Assembly (NCBI RefSeq): GCF_009741375.1
Contig: NZ_WOWP01000041.1
Coordinates: 1-52,651, forward strand
Direction: 5' to 3'
DNA length: 52,651 nt
Source of the DNA: Flavobacterium rakeshii
GTDB lineage: Bacteria; Bacteroidota; Bacteroidia; Flavobacteriales; Flavobacteriaceae
Position numbers and translations under genes: made by a program. Positions 42,889 to 50,755 of the stretch are shown one piece after another; position 1 is the stretch's first letter, and every line of letters starts with the position of its first letter. The notes under the pieces were generated by a model. The model was not told the DNA's origin, made no database searches, and worked only from the letters and a program-made list of their open reading frames with translations.

Positions 42889-43302
42889 ATGGAAAACGCC
42901 TTTGTAAAAATAGCATCGTTTCAGTATTCATCTGAAGCGATTATTATTAAAGGGAGGCTGGAAGCCGAAGGTATTGAGGTTTTTATGAAAGACAATAATA
43001 CGATTGATACCGATCCGTTGGTGAGTAATGCTATAGGTGGGGTAAAGCTGTTAGTACGTCTTGAGGATAAAGAAAGGGCAACAGAAGTTTTACAGGATGT
43101 TAGCCGCTATTCGCTTGATGACCAGGGCATGCCTTTAACCTGCCCCAAGTGTAGCAGTCATGAAATTGAACTGGGTACTACCATTAAGGATATAAAATCG
43201 CTTTTTGCATTCCTTTTTACTTTTATAGCGGTGGCACTTCCGTTTTACACGAAATACAAATACCGCTGTAATAACTGCGGAAATGAATTTAATATAGAAT
43301 GA
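42889..43302 (+). CDS. DUF2007 domain protein with split zinc ribbon
   Basis: A 137-residue protein. Residues 1-75 are DUF2007 (VKIASFQYSSEAIIIKGRLEAEGIEVFMKD, GGVKLLVRLEDKERA), a small family called putative signal-transducing. Then CPKCSSHEIE (about 84-93) and CNNCGNEF (about 127-134) supply the two knuckles of a zinc ribbon, but a hydrophobic stretch (SLFAFLFTFIAVALPFYTKY) separates them, possibly a membrane hairpin. Its stop overlaps the bioD start by four bases, so it is co-translated with the biotin genes. Confidence 0.8.
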   Translation: MENAFVKIASFQYSSEAIIIKGRLEAEGIEVFMKDNNTIDTDPLVSNAIGGVKLLVRLEDKERATEVLQDVSRYSLDDQGMPLTCPKCSSHEIELGTTIKDIKSLFAFLFTFIAVALPFYTKYKYRCNNCGNEFNIE

Positions 43303-43916
43303 AACTATTTGTAACCGGTATTGGTACCGATGTAGGTAAAACCATAGCATCGTCCATAATAACCGAATCCCTTGAAGCCGACTACTGGAAGCCTGTACAG
43401 GCCGGCGATTTAGACAATTCAGACAGTCATAAAATAGAACGCTATTTAACCAATAACAAAACGGTTATCCACCCTAATAGCTATACACTTAATACACCTG
43501 CAAGTCCGCACCTTGCGGCTCATATAGACGGTATTACCATCGATTTGAAAAAGATTAAGGAGCCTGCTACCAAAAACCATTTGGTCATTGAAGGTGCCGG
43601 AGGATTACTTGTTCCCCTAAACGATACCGACTCTATAGTCGATTTGATTCAGCCTGATTATAAAGTAATCATAGTATCACGTCATTATTTGGGGAGTATT
43701 AACCACACCCTGTTAACCCTTGAGGTTTTAAAAAGCAGGGGTATAGAGGTAGCCGGAATTATTTTTAACGGAACCGAAGTCCCTTCAACCGAAGAAGTAG
43801 TGCTAAAGCGTACCGGTATAAAAATGATAGGGCGTATAGAGGAAGAACCGTACTTTGATAAAAACGTTGTGCTGCAATATGCCGACGATTTTAGGGAAAA
43901 CCTGATAAACTTATAA
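43299..43916 (+). CDS. bioD: Dethiobiotin synthetase
   Basis: A 205-residue ATP-dependent enzyme that closes the ureido ring of dethiobiotin with CO2. P-loop TDVGKT (about 9-14), KPVQAGD, and VIEGAGGLLVPLND are family marks. It overlaps DUF2007 by four bases and ends one base before bioA. Confidence 0.95.
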   Translation: MKLFVTGIGTDVGKTIASSIITESLEADYWKPVQAGDLDNSDSHKIERYLTNNKTVIHPNSYTLNTPASPHLAAHIDGITIDLKKIKEPATKNHLVIEGAGGLLVPLNDTDSIVDLIQPDYKVIIVSRHYLGSINHTLLTLEVLKSRGIEVAGIIFNGTEVPSTEEVVLKRTGIKMIGRIEEEPYFDKNVVLQYADDFRENLINL

Positions 43917-43917
43917 C

Positions 43918-45210
43918 ATGAGCATTCAAAATACAAAGGGGCTTACAGAGCGCGACAGCAAACATCTGTGGCACCCTTATACACAACATAAAACCGCAGC
44001 AAAACCTATAGGGATTGTAAAAGGTGAAGGAGCCCTTTTATGGGACGAAAACGGAAAAGAATATATAGATGCCATTGCTTCGTGGTGGGTTAATCCTTAC
44101 GGACATAGTAATAAGCATGTGGCTGATGCTATTTATAAACAGCTAACATCATTAGAGCATGTGCTGTTTGGTGGGTTTACACACGAGCCTGCTGTTGTGC
44201 TTTCGGAAAAACTGGTGGAGATACTGCCAGGTAGCCAAAAGAAGATGTTCTTTTCTGATAACGGATCGACAGCAGTAGAAGTGGCCATTAAAGTGGCGCT
44301 TCAGTATTATTTTAATAAAGGTGAAAAACGTACCAAAATATTGGCTTTTGAAGAGGCTTTTCACGGTGATACCTTTGCAGCTATGGCAGCAAGCGGTATT
44401 TCCTTTTTTACCGAAGCTTTTAAAGGATCATTGGTAGAGGTGGTTCGTGTTCCTGTACCTGTAAAGGGGGACGAGGAAAAGAGTTTGGCTACCATAAAGG
44501 AACTGGCAGCTACCGGAGAATATGCTGCGTTTATATTTGAACCGTTGGTTCAGGGGGCAGCAGGTATGGTGATGTATGAACCACAAGCCCTTGACAACCT
44601 GATTAAAGCGTGTAAAGAACACGGGGTATTCACTATTGCCGACGAAGTGATGACAGGCTTTGGTAAAACAGGGAAAATATTTGCCTGTGATTACCTTACC
44701 GTTGAGCCCGATATGATGTGTCTTTCCAAAGCGCTTACAGCCGGGACCATACCTATGGCAATAACTACTTTTACCAAGGAGCTTTTTGAAGGTTTTTATG
44801 ATGATGATATAAACAAAGCCTTATTTCACGGACATACTTTTACAGCTAATCCAACCGGATGTGCGGCAGCACTAGCCGGACTGGAACTGTTGCTTACAGA
44901 TGAGATGAAAGCTAACCTTGCCCGTATTAATGCAAGTCATCTTGATTTTATAGCTGAGATTAAAAAACATCCAAGGGTTATCAATGCCCGTGTACTGGGT
45001 GTTATAATGGCTTTTGAGATTAAGCGTGACGGTAATGAGAGTTACTATGGTGATTTTAGGAACAAACTCTATAATTTCTTTATTGAAAACGGAGTGATAC
45101 TAAGGCCTGTAGGAAATATCATCTATATACTTCCGCCATATATTATAAGCAATGAACTACTGGCTAAGGTTTATAATGTTGTGAAACAGGCAATAGACGA
45201 AATAGTTTAA
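43918..45210 (+). CDS. bioA: Adenosylmethionine-8-amino-7-oxononanoate aminotransferase
   Basis: A 430-residue class-III aminotransferase in biotin synthesis, moving the amino group from S-adenosylmethionine to KAPA. K271 in LSKALTAGT holds PLP; HLWHPYTQH near the N-terminus is BioA-specific, and IASWWVNPYGH is also family text. It follows bioD directly. Confidence 0.96.
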   Translation: MSIQNTKGLTERDSKHLWHPYTQHKTAAKPIGIVKGEGALLWDENGKEYIDAIASWWVNPYGHSNKHVADAIYKQLTSLEHVLFGGFTHEPAVVLSEKLVEILPGSQKKMFFSDNGSTAVEVAIKVALQYYFNKGEKRTKILAFEEAFHGDTFAAMAASGISFFTEAFKGSLVEVVRVPVPVKGDEEKSLATIKELAATGEYAAFIFEPLVQGAAGMVMYEPQALDNLIKACKEHGVFTIADEVMTGFGKTGKIFACDYLTVEPDMMCLSKALTAGTIPMAITTFTKELFEGFYDDDINKALFHGHTFTANPTGCAAALAGLELLLTDEMKANLARINASHLDFIAEIKKHPRVINARVLGVIMAFEIKRDGNESYYGDFRNKLYNFFIENGVILRPVGNIIYILPPYIISNELLAKVYNVVKQAIDEIV

Positions 45211-45235
45211 AAACTAAAGCAGAGCTAAAACATAT

Positions 45236-45263
45236 AAACCGGGGTTAATCCTCGGTTTTTTTT
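45236..45263 (+). terminator. Terminator of bioD-bioA
   Basis: AAACCG and CGGTTT flank a GC-rich inner stem (GG-CC), then a long T run. The next gene's candidate start at 45265 falls in the T run, which argues against that start. Confidence 0.8.
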
Positions 45264-45274
45264 ATTGTTTGCCT

Positions 45275-45282
45275 TACTTTTG
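45275..45282 (+). promoter_or_regulatory. Predicted -7 element of the ketoacyl synthase gene
   Basis: TACTTTTG fits TAnnTTTG, giving a start of transcription near 45288 and a 13-base leader before TTG 45301. Confidence 0.4.
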
Positions 45283-45300
45283 CAGGCAAATTCTATTATT

Positions 45301-46461
45301 TTGGCAACACCCGTTTCCATAACTTCCATAGCTTCCCTTTCACCGTTAGGCGATACTGCTCAACAGGTATGGGAAAATTATCTGCAAACAAGCACAAAAA
45401 TCCAATATACCGAAATAGGCGGAAAGAGTGTGCCGGCAGCAAAACTTACCGATGAACTTACTGAGAAAGTAGCACAACTGGCAGAGTCAGATCTTAAATA
45501 CAGGAATCTGGACAAGTCAGTACTGTTTGCTATACTGGCATCGAGGGTTGCTGCAAACGAGGCAGGATGGAAGGAAGGAGACGTTTTCGGGATTAACATT
45601 GGTTCTTCCAGAGGTGCAACCGAATTGTTTGAGAATCACTACAGGGAATTTCTTGAAACCGGTAAAGCAGGGGTTCAGGCTTCGCCATCTACCACTTTAG
45701 GTAATATCTCATCGTGGGTAGCGCATGACCTTAAAAGTACCGGACCTGATATTTCACATTCCATAACCTGTTCTACAGCTTTGCATGCGCTTCTTAACGG
45801 TGTGGCATGGATAAGAGGAGGTATGTCTGATAAGTTTATGGTAGGAGGAAGCGAAGCACCGCTTACGCCTTTTACTATTGCTCAAATGCGGGCTATGAAA
45901 ATATATTCTGCACAAAAAGGAGAATATCCCTGCCATGCGCTTGATATGGAAAAAGAGATGAATACCATGGTACTTGGTGAAGGAGCAGCAATTGCATGCT
46001 TGGAAGCAGGTAAAAAAGAAAATGCTCTTGCTTATGTTGAAGGTGTAGGGTACTCTACAGAGGTTTTAAAACACAGTGTTTCCATATCTGCCGATGCCGA
46101 CTGTTTACAGAAGTCAATGCTTATGGCTATGGAAGGTATTGATAAAAGTGAGATTGATGCTGTTGTAATGCATGCGCCGGGAACTATAAAAGGTGACCTT
46201 TCGGAGCTTAATGCCATAAAAAAACTCTTTGGCGATAAGTTACCGTTAATTACTACTAACAAATGGAAAATAGGGCATACATTTGGTGCTTCGGGGTTAT
46301 TAAGCCTTGAGCTTGCCGTAATGATGCTTAACAAGCAACAGTTTATAAATGTTCCGTTTGCTAAAGATGTTCCTTTTGTTCAGGATAAAAAACTTAAAAA
46401 GATATTGGTTAATGCTGTAGGCTTTGGCGGTAATGCAGTTAGTATACTGGTGTCTAAATAA
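45301..46461 (+). CDS. Beta-ketoacyl synthase (KAS-like), biotin-locus associated
   Basis: A 386-residue condensing enzyme of the thiolase fold. The Cys-His-His triad is complete: C157 in SITCSTALHALLNG, H291 in VMHAPGTIKGD and H326 in KIGHTFGASG. I take TTG 45301 as the start (M-ATPVSITSIASLSPLG), because the TTG at 45265 lies within the bioA terminator's T run and precedes the -7 box. It is a little shorter than FabF and lacks its strict HGTGT text. Its place after bioA suggests a role in making the pimeloyl precursor for BioF, but this is inference; no bioC or bioH is in the window. Confidence 0.8.
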   Translation: MATPVSITSIASLSPLGDTAQQVWENYLQTSTKIQYTEIGGKSVPAAKLTDELTEKVAQLAESDLKYRNLDKSVLFAILASRVAANEAGWKEGDVFGINIGSSRGATELFENHYREFLETGKAGVQASPSTTLGNISSWVAHDLKSTGPDISHSITCSTALHALLNGVAWIRGGMSDKFMVGGSEAPLTPFTIAQMRAMKIYSAQKGEYPCHALDMEKEMNTMVLGEGAAIACLEAGKKENALAYVEGVGYSTEVLKHSVSISADADCLQKSMLMAMEGIDKSEIDAVVMHAPGTIKGDLSELNAIKKLFGDKLPLITTNKWKIGHTFGASGLLSLELAVMMLNKQQFINVPFAKDVPFVQDKKLKKILVNAVGFGGNAVSILVSK

Positions 46462-46906
46462 AAAAGAAACCCCTTACAGAGTAGGGGGTTCCTTGCATCC
46501 AACTAAAAAATTACTAAACATTACGGGACTAAGAACCCATAATATGCTTTAAAAACTAACCATTTACTTTTTAGTTAGTGGTAGTTTTTTATATAAACTC
46601 TTGTAATTAAAATTCAATTCGTTAAGCGTAAATAAAAATTATTATTTAGCTTTTAAATCGGGGCAAATATACTGATATATAATTATTTATGGTTATGTGA
46701 GTGAATTTTTGTTTATATTTTACTTAACAAGTATTTTATTTATAATGTAAATACTAATATACGCGAAACATTGTATAATAATCAGAAAATAGAGCAAAAT
46801 GTAAGATAAATAATAGCTTGTTATTTTAAATTTTTGAGAAGTTTTCTTTATTTTTTACCATAATTTATTAGGAGGTAGGGGTTGCTTTTTTATTGGCTGT
46901 ATTTTA
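46462..46906. other. Mostly featureless AT-rich gap after the ketoacyl synthase
   Basis: This stretch holds two weak hairpins near 46468-46489 (AACCCC/GGGGTT) and 46555-46579 (ACTAAC/GTTAGT, followed by a T run at 46585), the latter a plausible terminator for the ketoacyl synthase. The remaining text is AT-rich with no credible gene. Confidence 0.5.
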
Positions 46907-46953
46907 TAAAAAAAACACCAATGATTACAGGGGGCGTTGCAATCACCGGTGTT
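46907..46953 (-). terminator. Strong minus-strand terminator in the 46.5-47.2 kb gap
   Basis: On the minus strand AACACCGGTGATT and AATCATTGGTGTT form a 13-pair stem with two G-U pairs, then T8. On the plus strand the same positions have two mismatches. It would end a minus transcript from 47106 or the 47260 gene. Confidence 0.8.
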
Positions 46954-46986
46954 GGGTTTTTAACATAAAATACGGGGGCGTGTATT

Positions 46987-47091
46987 TCATATCTTAGGTC
47001 TAAAATAGCACCAGTTATTTAGTAATATAAAGCAGGAAATTTCAAGAACTGTTATTTTGATAAACTGCCACTCGTCGGATTTATTAATCAT
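46987..47091 (-). CDS. Possible 34-residue peptide in an orphan transcript
   Basis: A short frame (MINKSDEWQFIKITVLEISC then FILLNNWCYFRPKI) opens about 15 bases after a predicted transcription start and ends before the strong terminator. It has two cysteines and a hydrophobic centre. No homology is known to me and a chance frame is possible; the transcript may instead be non-coding. Confidence 0.3.
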   Translation of the reverse strand: MINKSDEWQFIKITVLEISCFILLNNWCYFRPKI

Positions 47092-47110
47092 TTTGTCGAG
47101 TTGTATGCTA

Positions 47111-47145
47111 CAAATTTAAGGTATAGTTTGTGGTTTTTAACAAAA
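47111..47145 (-). promoter_or_regulatory. Bacteroidota-type promoter of an orphan minus transcript
   Basis: TTTTG (minus, 47141-47145), 22 bases, TAAATTTG (47111-47118). Transcription should start near 47106 and would end at the terminator 46907-46953, a unit of about 200 bases. Confidence 0.5.
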
Positions 47146-47164
47146 TTTTGATAGACAAACTATA
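47122..47164. repeat. Inverted repeat centred on the -33 box of the orphan promoter
   Basis: TATAGTTTGT (47122-47131) and ACAAACTATA (47155-47164) are perfect inverted copies, 23 bases apart, with the symmetry centre at 47143 inside the -33 element. A dimeric repressor binding both arms would cover the promoter. Confidence 0.55.
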
Positions 47165-47259
47165 GACAGGTGTATTTTTTTTAAGTGTTAAAATGTTGTT
47201 TTTTAATGACTTAATCTTGTCTATGTTTTGGATAGTGATGAATGAGAGAAAAAAGACGT

Positions 47260-49101
47260 CTAAATTTCCATAATCACCTTTTCAAAGTCTACATCTTCCT
47301 GAATATTCATTTTTTTCTTAATTCTGTATTTTTTGGTAATTACACTTTCGTGTGAAATTTGTAATAGCGATGCGATTTCCTTATTGGTTAAATTCAGCTT
47401 TAAAAGGGAGCAAAACTCTAAATCGTTTTTTGTAAGGTTGTCAAACTTCTCTGCCAGCAAATGATTAAAGTCAGGGTGTACTTGATTGAAACGTGTTTCA
47501 AACTGTTTCCAGTAATCTTTTTGTTTTGTTAGCAGCTGGAGTTCTTTTCTTACATCATTAATATTTATCATCTCCTTGCGAAGGCATTTGTTTATAATCT
47601 CGTTTATGCTGTCCTGTAGGTTTGCCATTCTAAGGGCGCTCGATGTAAGTTCTCGTTGCTTTTCTTTAATGCGTTCTTTTTGGGCTTCATAAATTTCCTT
47701 GTCATACTGGCTTTGCTGTTCCATTAAGTTCTTTTCGGCAGCAATAGTTCTAAGCGCTTCTTTTTGTAGCCTGTTTTTAAGTTTTGCCGATCTGAGTATG
47801 GTAAGTATTAATATGATGATAATAAGACTTCCTATAATACTAAGCCAGATTATAATTTTGTTTTTGGTTATTTTTTCTTCAAGCGCTTTATTGCTGTTAG
47901 CTAGGGCTATATTTTTTTCGCGCTGTATTTCATTTTGGAGCTTGCCTTGTATTTCGTTAAGGGCATTTTCCTTATCCATTGTAGCGATAGAGTCCTTTAG
48001 GGTAATAGCTTCGGTATAATTGTCGGTCGCCTTTTTGTAACTACCTGTAAATTTATAAGTGTCTGCCATTGCCTGTAAGAAATACATTTTGTCTTCAAGA
48101 TTAATACTCTTGTAGGCTTCACTTTCTTTAACCTGATCAATCACTACGAGTGATTTTTTATACTTTTTGTTACGGTTAAGGTGGTTTATATATTCCATAC
48201 CTACCCTTATAATGTATGGCGAATTTGAAGCGCTTAAATTTTCCATAGCATACTCGTATGAAGCAAGGGCTTCGGCTTCGTTTCCTTCACGTGCTTCTAT
48301 ATGCCCTATTTTAGAATAGGCTACACCAAGTACCGATATATCCTGGTATTCCTTTAGCCATTTGATGCTTAAATTCAGGTTCTCTTTAGCTTCGTCCAGT
48401 TTGTTGAGCTGTATAAGGCTCTCAGCTTTATTTAGGTAAGTGTATGATAGGTTTTTATTATCACCTCTTTTCTTGAATCCGGCAATACAATCGTCATACA
48501 GGTCAATAGCAAACTCATAGTTGCCCTGTAACATATAGATGTTAGCCAGTTTTTGTTTAATAGGATAAACTTCAGAGTCGTCGTTCATCTTCTTAAGTAC
48601 ATCAATAGCTTTAAGAAGGCTGTTAATGGCTTTTTCGTTTTGAAACTTTTGCATATAGTTTGAGGCAAGTTCGCCATACACTATAGCAAGAGTTTTTTCG
48701 GTTTGTTTACCCGAGTTGAGTATTTCGTTTAACTGTTTTATTGATTTGTCAAACTCGCCTAAGTTTCTGTAACATAGGGCGATGTTACAAAAAGCCCTTA
48801 CCTGTTTATCAGGGCAGCTTTTGTTGTATTCGGCTGCTTTTTTAAAATAGATTATACCCGAATCAAATTTGTTGAGCATAAGGTCGCGTATACCATACAG
48901 ATGGTATAAATCACCAAAAATGGTATCATGGGCTTTAATCCTTTCGGCTTCCTGCATACCTTTTTTAAGGTAAACAATGGCACTGTCGGGTTTGGTAAAC
49001 ATGAGTTGTCTACCCTTGGTATTCAGTTCTTTGAAGTTAAACTCTTGTCCGTAACTAAAGGCCGCAACAAGCAGAGTGGCCAAAAGAATTCTTGTTCTCA
49101 T
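47260..49101 (-). CDS. TPR protein with transmembrane helix and C-terminal LuxR-like HTH
   Basis: A 613-residue regulator, paralog of the gene at 8197. Signal peptide (MRTRILLATLLVAAFSYG), then about eight to nine TPRs (about 30-380), one membrane helix (IIWLSIIGSLIIIILILTIL, about 418-437), a long coiled coil, and a helix-turn-helix near the end: LTKNDLEFCSLLKLNLTNKE, IASLLQISHESVITKKYRIKKKM. Unlike the 8197 protein it has a cleavable-type signal and not a lipobox. Target genes are unknown. Confidence 0.8.
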   Translation of the reverse strand: MRTRILLATLLVAAFSYGQEFNFKELNTKGRQLMFTKPDSAIVYLKKGMQEAERIKAHDTIFGDLYHLYGIRDLMLNKFDSGIIYFKKAAEYNKSCPDKQVRAFCNIALCYRNLGEFDKSIKQLNEILNSGKQTEKTLAIVYGELASNYMQKFQNEKAINSLLKAIDVLKKMNDDSEVYPIKQKLANIYMLQGNYEFAIDLYDDCIAGFKKRGDNKNLSYTYLNKAESLIQLNKLDEAKENLNLSIKWLKEYQDISVLGVAYSKIGHIEAREGNEAEALASYEYAMENLSASNSPYIIRVGMEYINHLNRNKKYKKSLVVIDQVKESEAYKSINLEDKMYFLQAMADTYKFTGSYKKATDNYTEAITLKDSIATMDKENALNEIQGKLQNEIQREKNIALANSNKALEEKITKNKIIIWLSIIGSLIIIILILTILRSAKLKNRLQKEALRTIAAEKNLMEQQSQYDKEIYEAQKERIKEKQRELTSSALRMANLQDSINEIINKCLRKEMININDVRKELQLLTKQKDYWKQFETRFNQVHPDFNHLLAEKFDNLTKNDLEFCSLLKLNLTNKEIASLLQISHESVITKKYRIKKKMNIQEDVDFEKVIMEI

Positions 49102-49195
49102 AGCACAGGGGAATTTTTACGTTAACAAATATTTATGGGGACTGCTAAGGTACTAATTTTTAATTAACATTTTATTAAGAGAATTTAAATTGTGA

Positions 49196-49663
49196 TTAAG
49201 CTGCTAGTTCATTCAGTTTGTCATAAATTAAATTACTCTCAAAACCCTTGCGCATCAGGAAGTCAAAGAGTTTCTTTTTTTTCTTTTGGATGTTGGTTTC
49301 CCTAATGTTGTCCCATTGTTTTTCGGCAAGGGAATGGAAAGTTTCAAGGTATTCTCCGTCTGGTATTTCCTTTAGGGCTGCTTCAAGGTTAAAGCGTGTA
49401 ATCTCCCTGAGTTTAAGCTCGTTTTTTATACGGATGCGCCCCCAGTTTTTAATTCTGAATTTACCTCGGGCAAAGCTTTTGGCAAAGCGTTCTTCGTTAA
49501 GGAAATTATGCTCTATAAGGTGGGTAATAATAACATCACATGCCTGCGAAATCATATTCATGCTCTTTAGTTTTTGTAAAACCTCTACATGGCAACGATC
49601 CTGGTAGGCACAGTATTGCTCCAGTTTTCGTTTCGCTTCTTCAACAGTATAGGTTTTGTGCAT
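49196..49663 (-). CDS. recX: Regulatory protein RecX
   Basis: A 155-residue RecX protein, which blocks RecA filament growth. Typical segments: YTVEEAKRKLEQYCAYQDRCHVEV, NFLNEERFAKSFARGKFRIKNWGR (NEER-F-A and F-(R/K)-KWG-R are the core) and FDFLMRKGFESNLIYDKLNEL. No recA is adjacent. It follows the cupin gene after 65 bases and a terminator. Confidence 0.9.
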   Translation of the reverse strand: MHKTYTVEEAKRKLEQYCAYQDRCHVEVLQKLKSMNMISQACDVIITHLIEHNFLNEERFAKSFARGKFRIKNWGRIRIKNELKLREITRFNLEAALKEIPDGEYLETFHSLAEKQWDNIRETNIQKKKKKLFDFLMRKGFESNLIYDKLNELAA

Positions 49664-49696
49664 AAATAGTGAGGCTAGTGTTTAAAGGTAAAAAAT

Positions 49697-49728
49697 AATC
49701 CCATTCTTGCCGAACGGGATTACTGTTT
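49697..49728 (-). terminator. Terminator of the JmjC/cupin gene
   Basis: On the minus strand AATCCC-G-TTC, loop, GAA-T-GGGATT, then a T run. It stands between the cupin and recX genes. Confidence 0.8.
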
Positions 49729-50601
49729 TTATACCGGTATATTAAGCTTTTTATGTGTTCGCTTAACAGCTTCTTCGTTTTTGTAATCAATCCAGGCCTG
49801 CCCTTTGTATCGTCGCATAAGGTTGTCATAATGCCTCATTACAAATATATTGTAAACCGCTTTAGAGAGGTTGCTTATTTTTCTTGGCAACGCTCTTAGA
49901 CTCATTGAGAACCCCGGGGTTACATATTTCATGTAATGCCAGTAGCCTTCGGGCATGTAAAGCATTTCCCCGTGTTCAAGGTTTGCTACCAGTCCTTCGG
50001 CATGTTGTAGTGCCGGCCATTTTTCAAGATCCGGATTATCAAAATCAATATCTTCTCTTGAGATTAATGAATGCGGTACTTTGTATAGGTAAGGAGTTTG
50101 GTTTGGAGCAAAAAGTATACATCTTTTTTTACCGTGAAAATGAAAATGCAGTATGTTAGAGTAATCAATATCGTAATGGATAAATACTTTTGAATTTTCT
50201 CCGCCAAAAAACAACATTGGTAATTGCTTTATAAGTCTTAAACCTAAATCAGGCCATTTAAAGTCTTTTTGAAGCGAAGGTACTTCCTTCATCAGGTTAT
50301 ATAAAAATATACGGTAGTTTGTTGGTTTTGACTGAAGAAGGTCTATGTATTCAGACATTTTCATTTCGGCATGTGCTTCATTAAATCCGTCTTCATGTGA
50401 AACCGGGCGATCGTCATACAATGGTACAGTCTTATCTCCGGCTAAATCCTTAATATAATTCAGTCTCCATTTTTCGTAAGCAGGCCAATCCTGAGTTAAT
50501 TGTTCAATCACTACAGGTTTTTGCTTTTTTACGTAGTTATTGTAAAAATCTTCTTTTGAGATGGTTTTTACACGTTCTATTTCAGTTAGGTGTAAAGGCA
50601 T
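49729..50601 (-). CDS. JmjC/cupin-like Fe(II)/2-oxoglutarate oxygenase
   Basis: A 290-residue cupin_8/JmjC-type protein, probably a 2-oxoglutarate-dependent hydroxylase. The facial triad is H142-x-D144 in FIHYDIDYSN and H222 in YMPEGYWHYMKY. FYNNYVKKQKPVVIEQLTQDWPA at the N-terminus is the usual opening of this family. Its target (protein, RNA or small molecule) is unknown. It stands alone. Confidence 0.85.
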   Translation of the reverse strand: MPLHLTEIERVKTISKEDFYNNYVKKQKPVVIEQLTQDWPAYEKWRLNYIKDLAGDKTVPLYDDRPVSHEDGFNEAHAEMKMSEYIDLLQSKPTNYRIFLYNLMKEVPSLQKDFKWPDLGLRLIKQLPMLFFGGENSKVFIHYDIDYSNILHFHFHGKKRCILFAPNQTPYLYKVPHSLISREDIDFDNPDLEKWPALQHAEGLVANLEHGEMLYMPEGYWHYMKYVTPGFSMSLRALPRKISNLSKAVYNIFVMRHYDNLMRRYKGQAWIDYKNEEAVKRTHKKLNIPV

Positions 50602-50701
50602 AAATAATGCTGAAGTTAAATGCTGAGCAAAATTACTAAAGCGTTACCAAAATGTAAAGTATAGCCGTGCAAATAATTTATAAAAAAAAGGTTAAATATT
50701 G

Positions 50702-50729
50702 AAAAAGCAGCCACATAGGACTGCTTTTT
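50702..50729 (-). terminator. Terminator of the PorE-like gene
   Basis: AAAAAGCAG and CTGCTTTTT pair with a ten-base loop, then T run on the minus strand. Confidence 0.85.
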
Positions 50730-50755
50730 TTAACCTTCTGTTAAATTAGAATGGC

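Noticed and set aside
45265..45300. TTG start at 45265 for the ketoacyl synthase
   Set aside because: It falls in the bioA terminator T run and before the -7 box at 45275-45282; TTG 45301 gives a normal KAS start.
46907..47110. tmRNA, RNase P RNA or tRNA in the 46.5-47.2 kb gap
   Set aside because: No acceptor stem, CCA end, tag frame or RNase P core motif was seen; the transcript is treated as unassigned.
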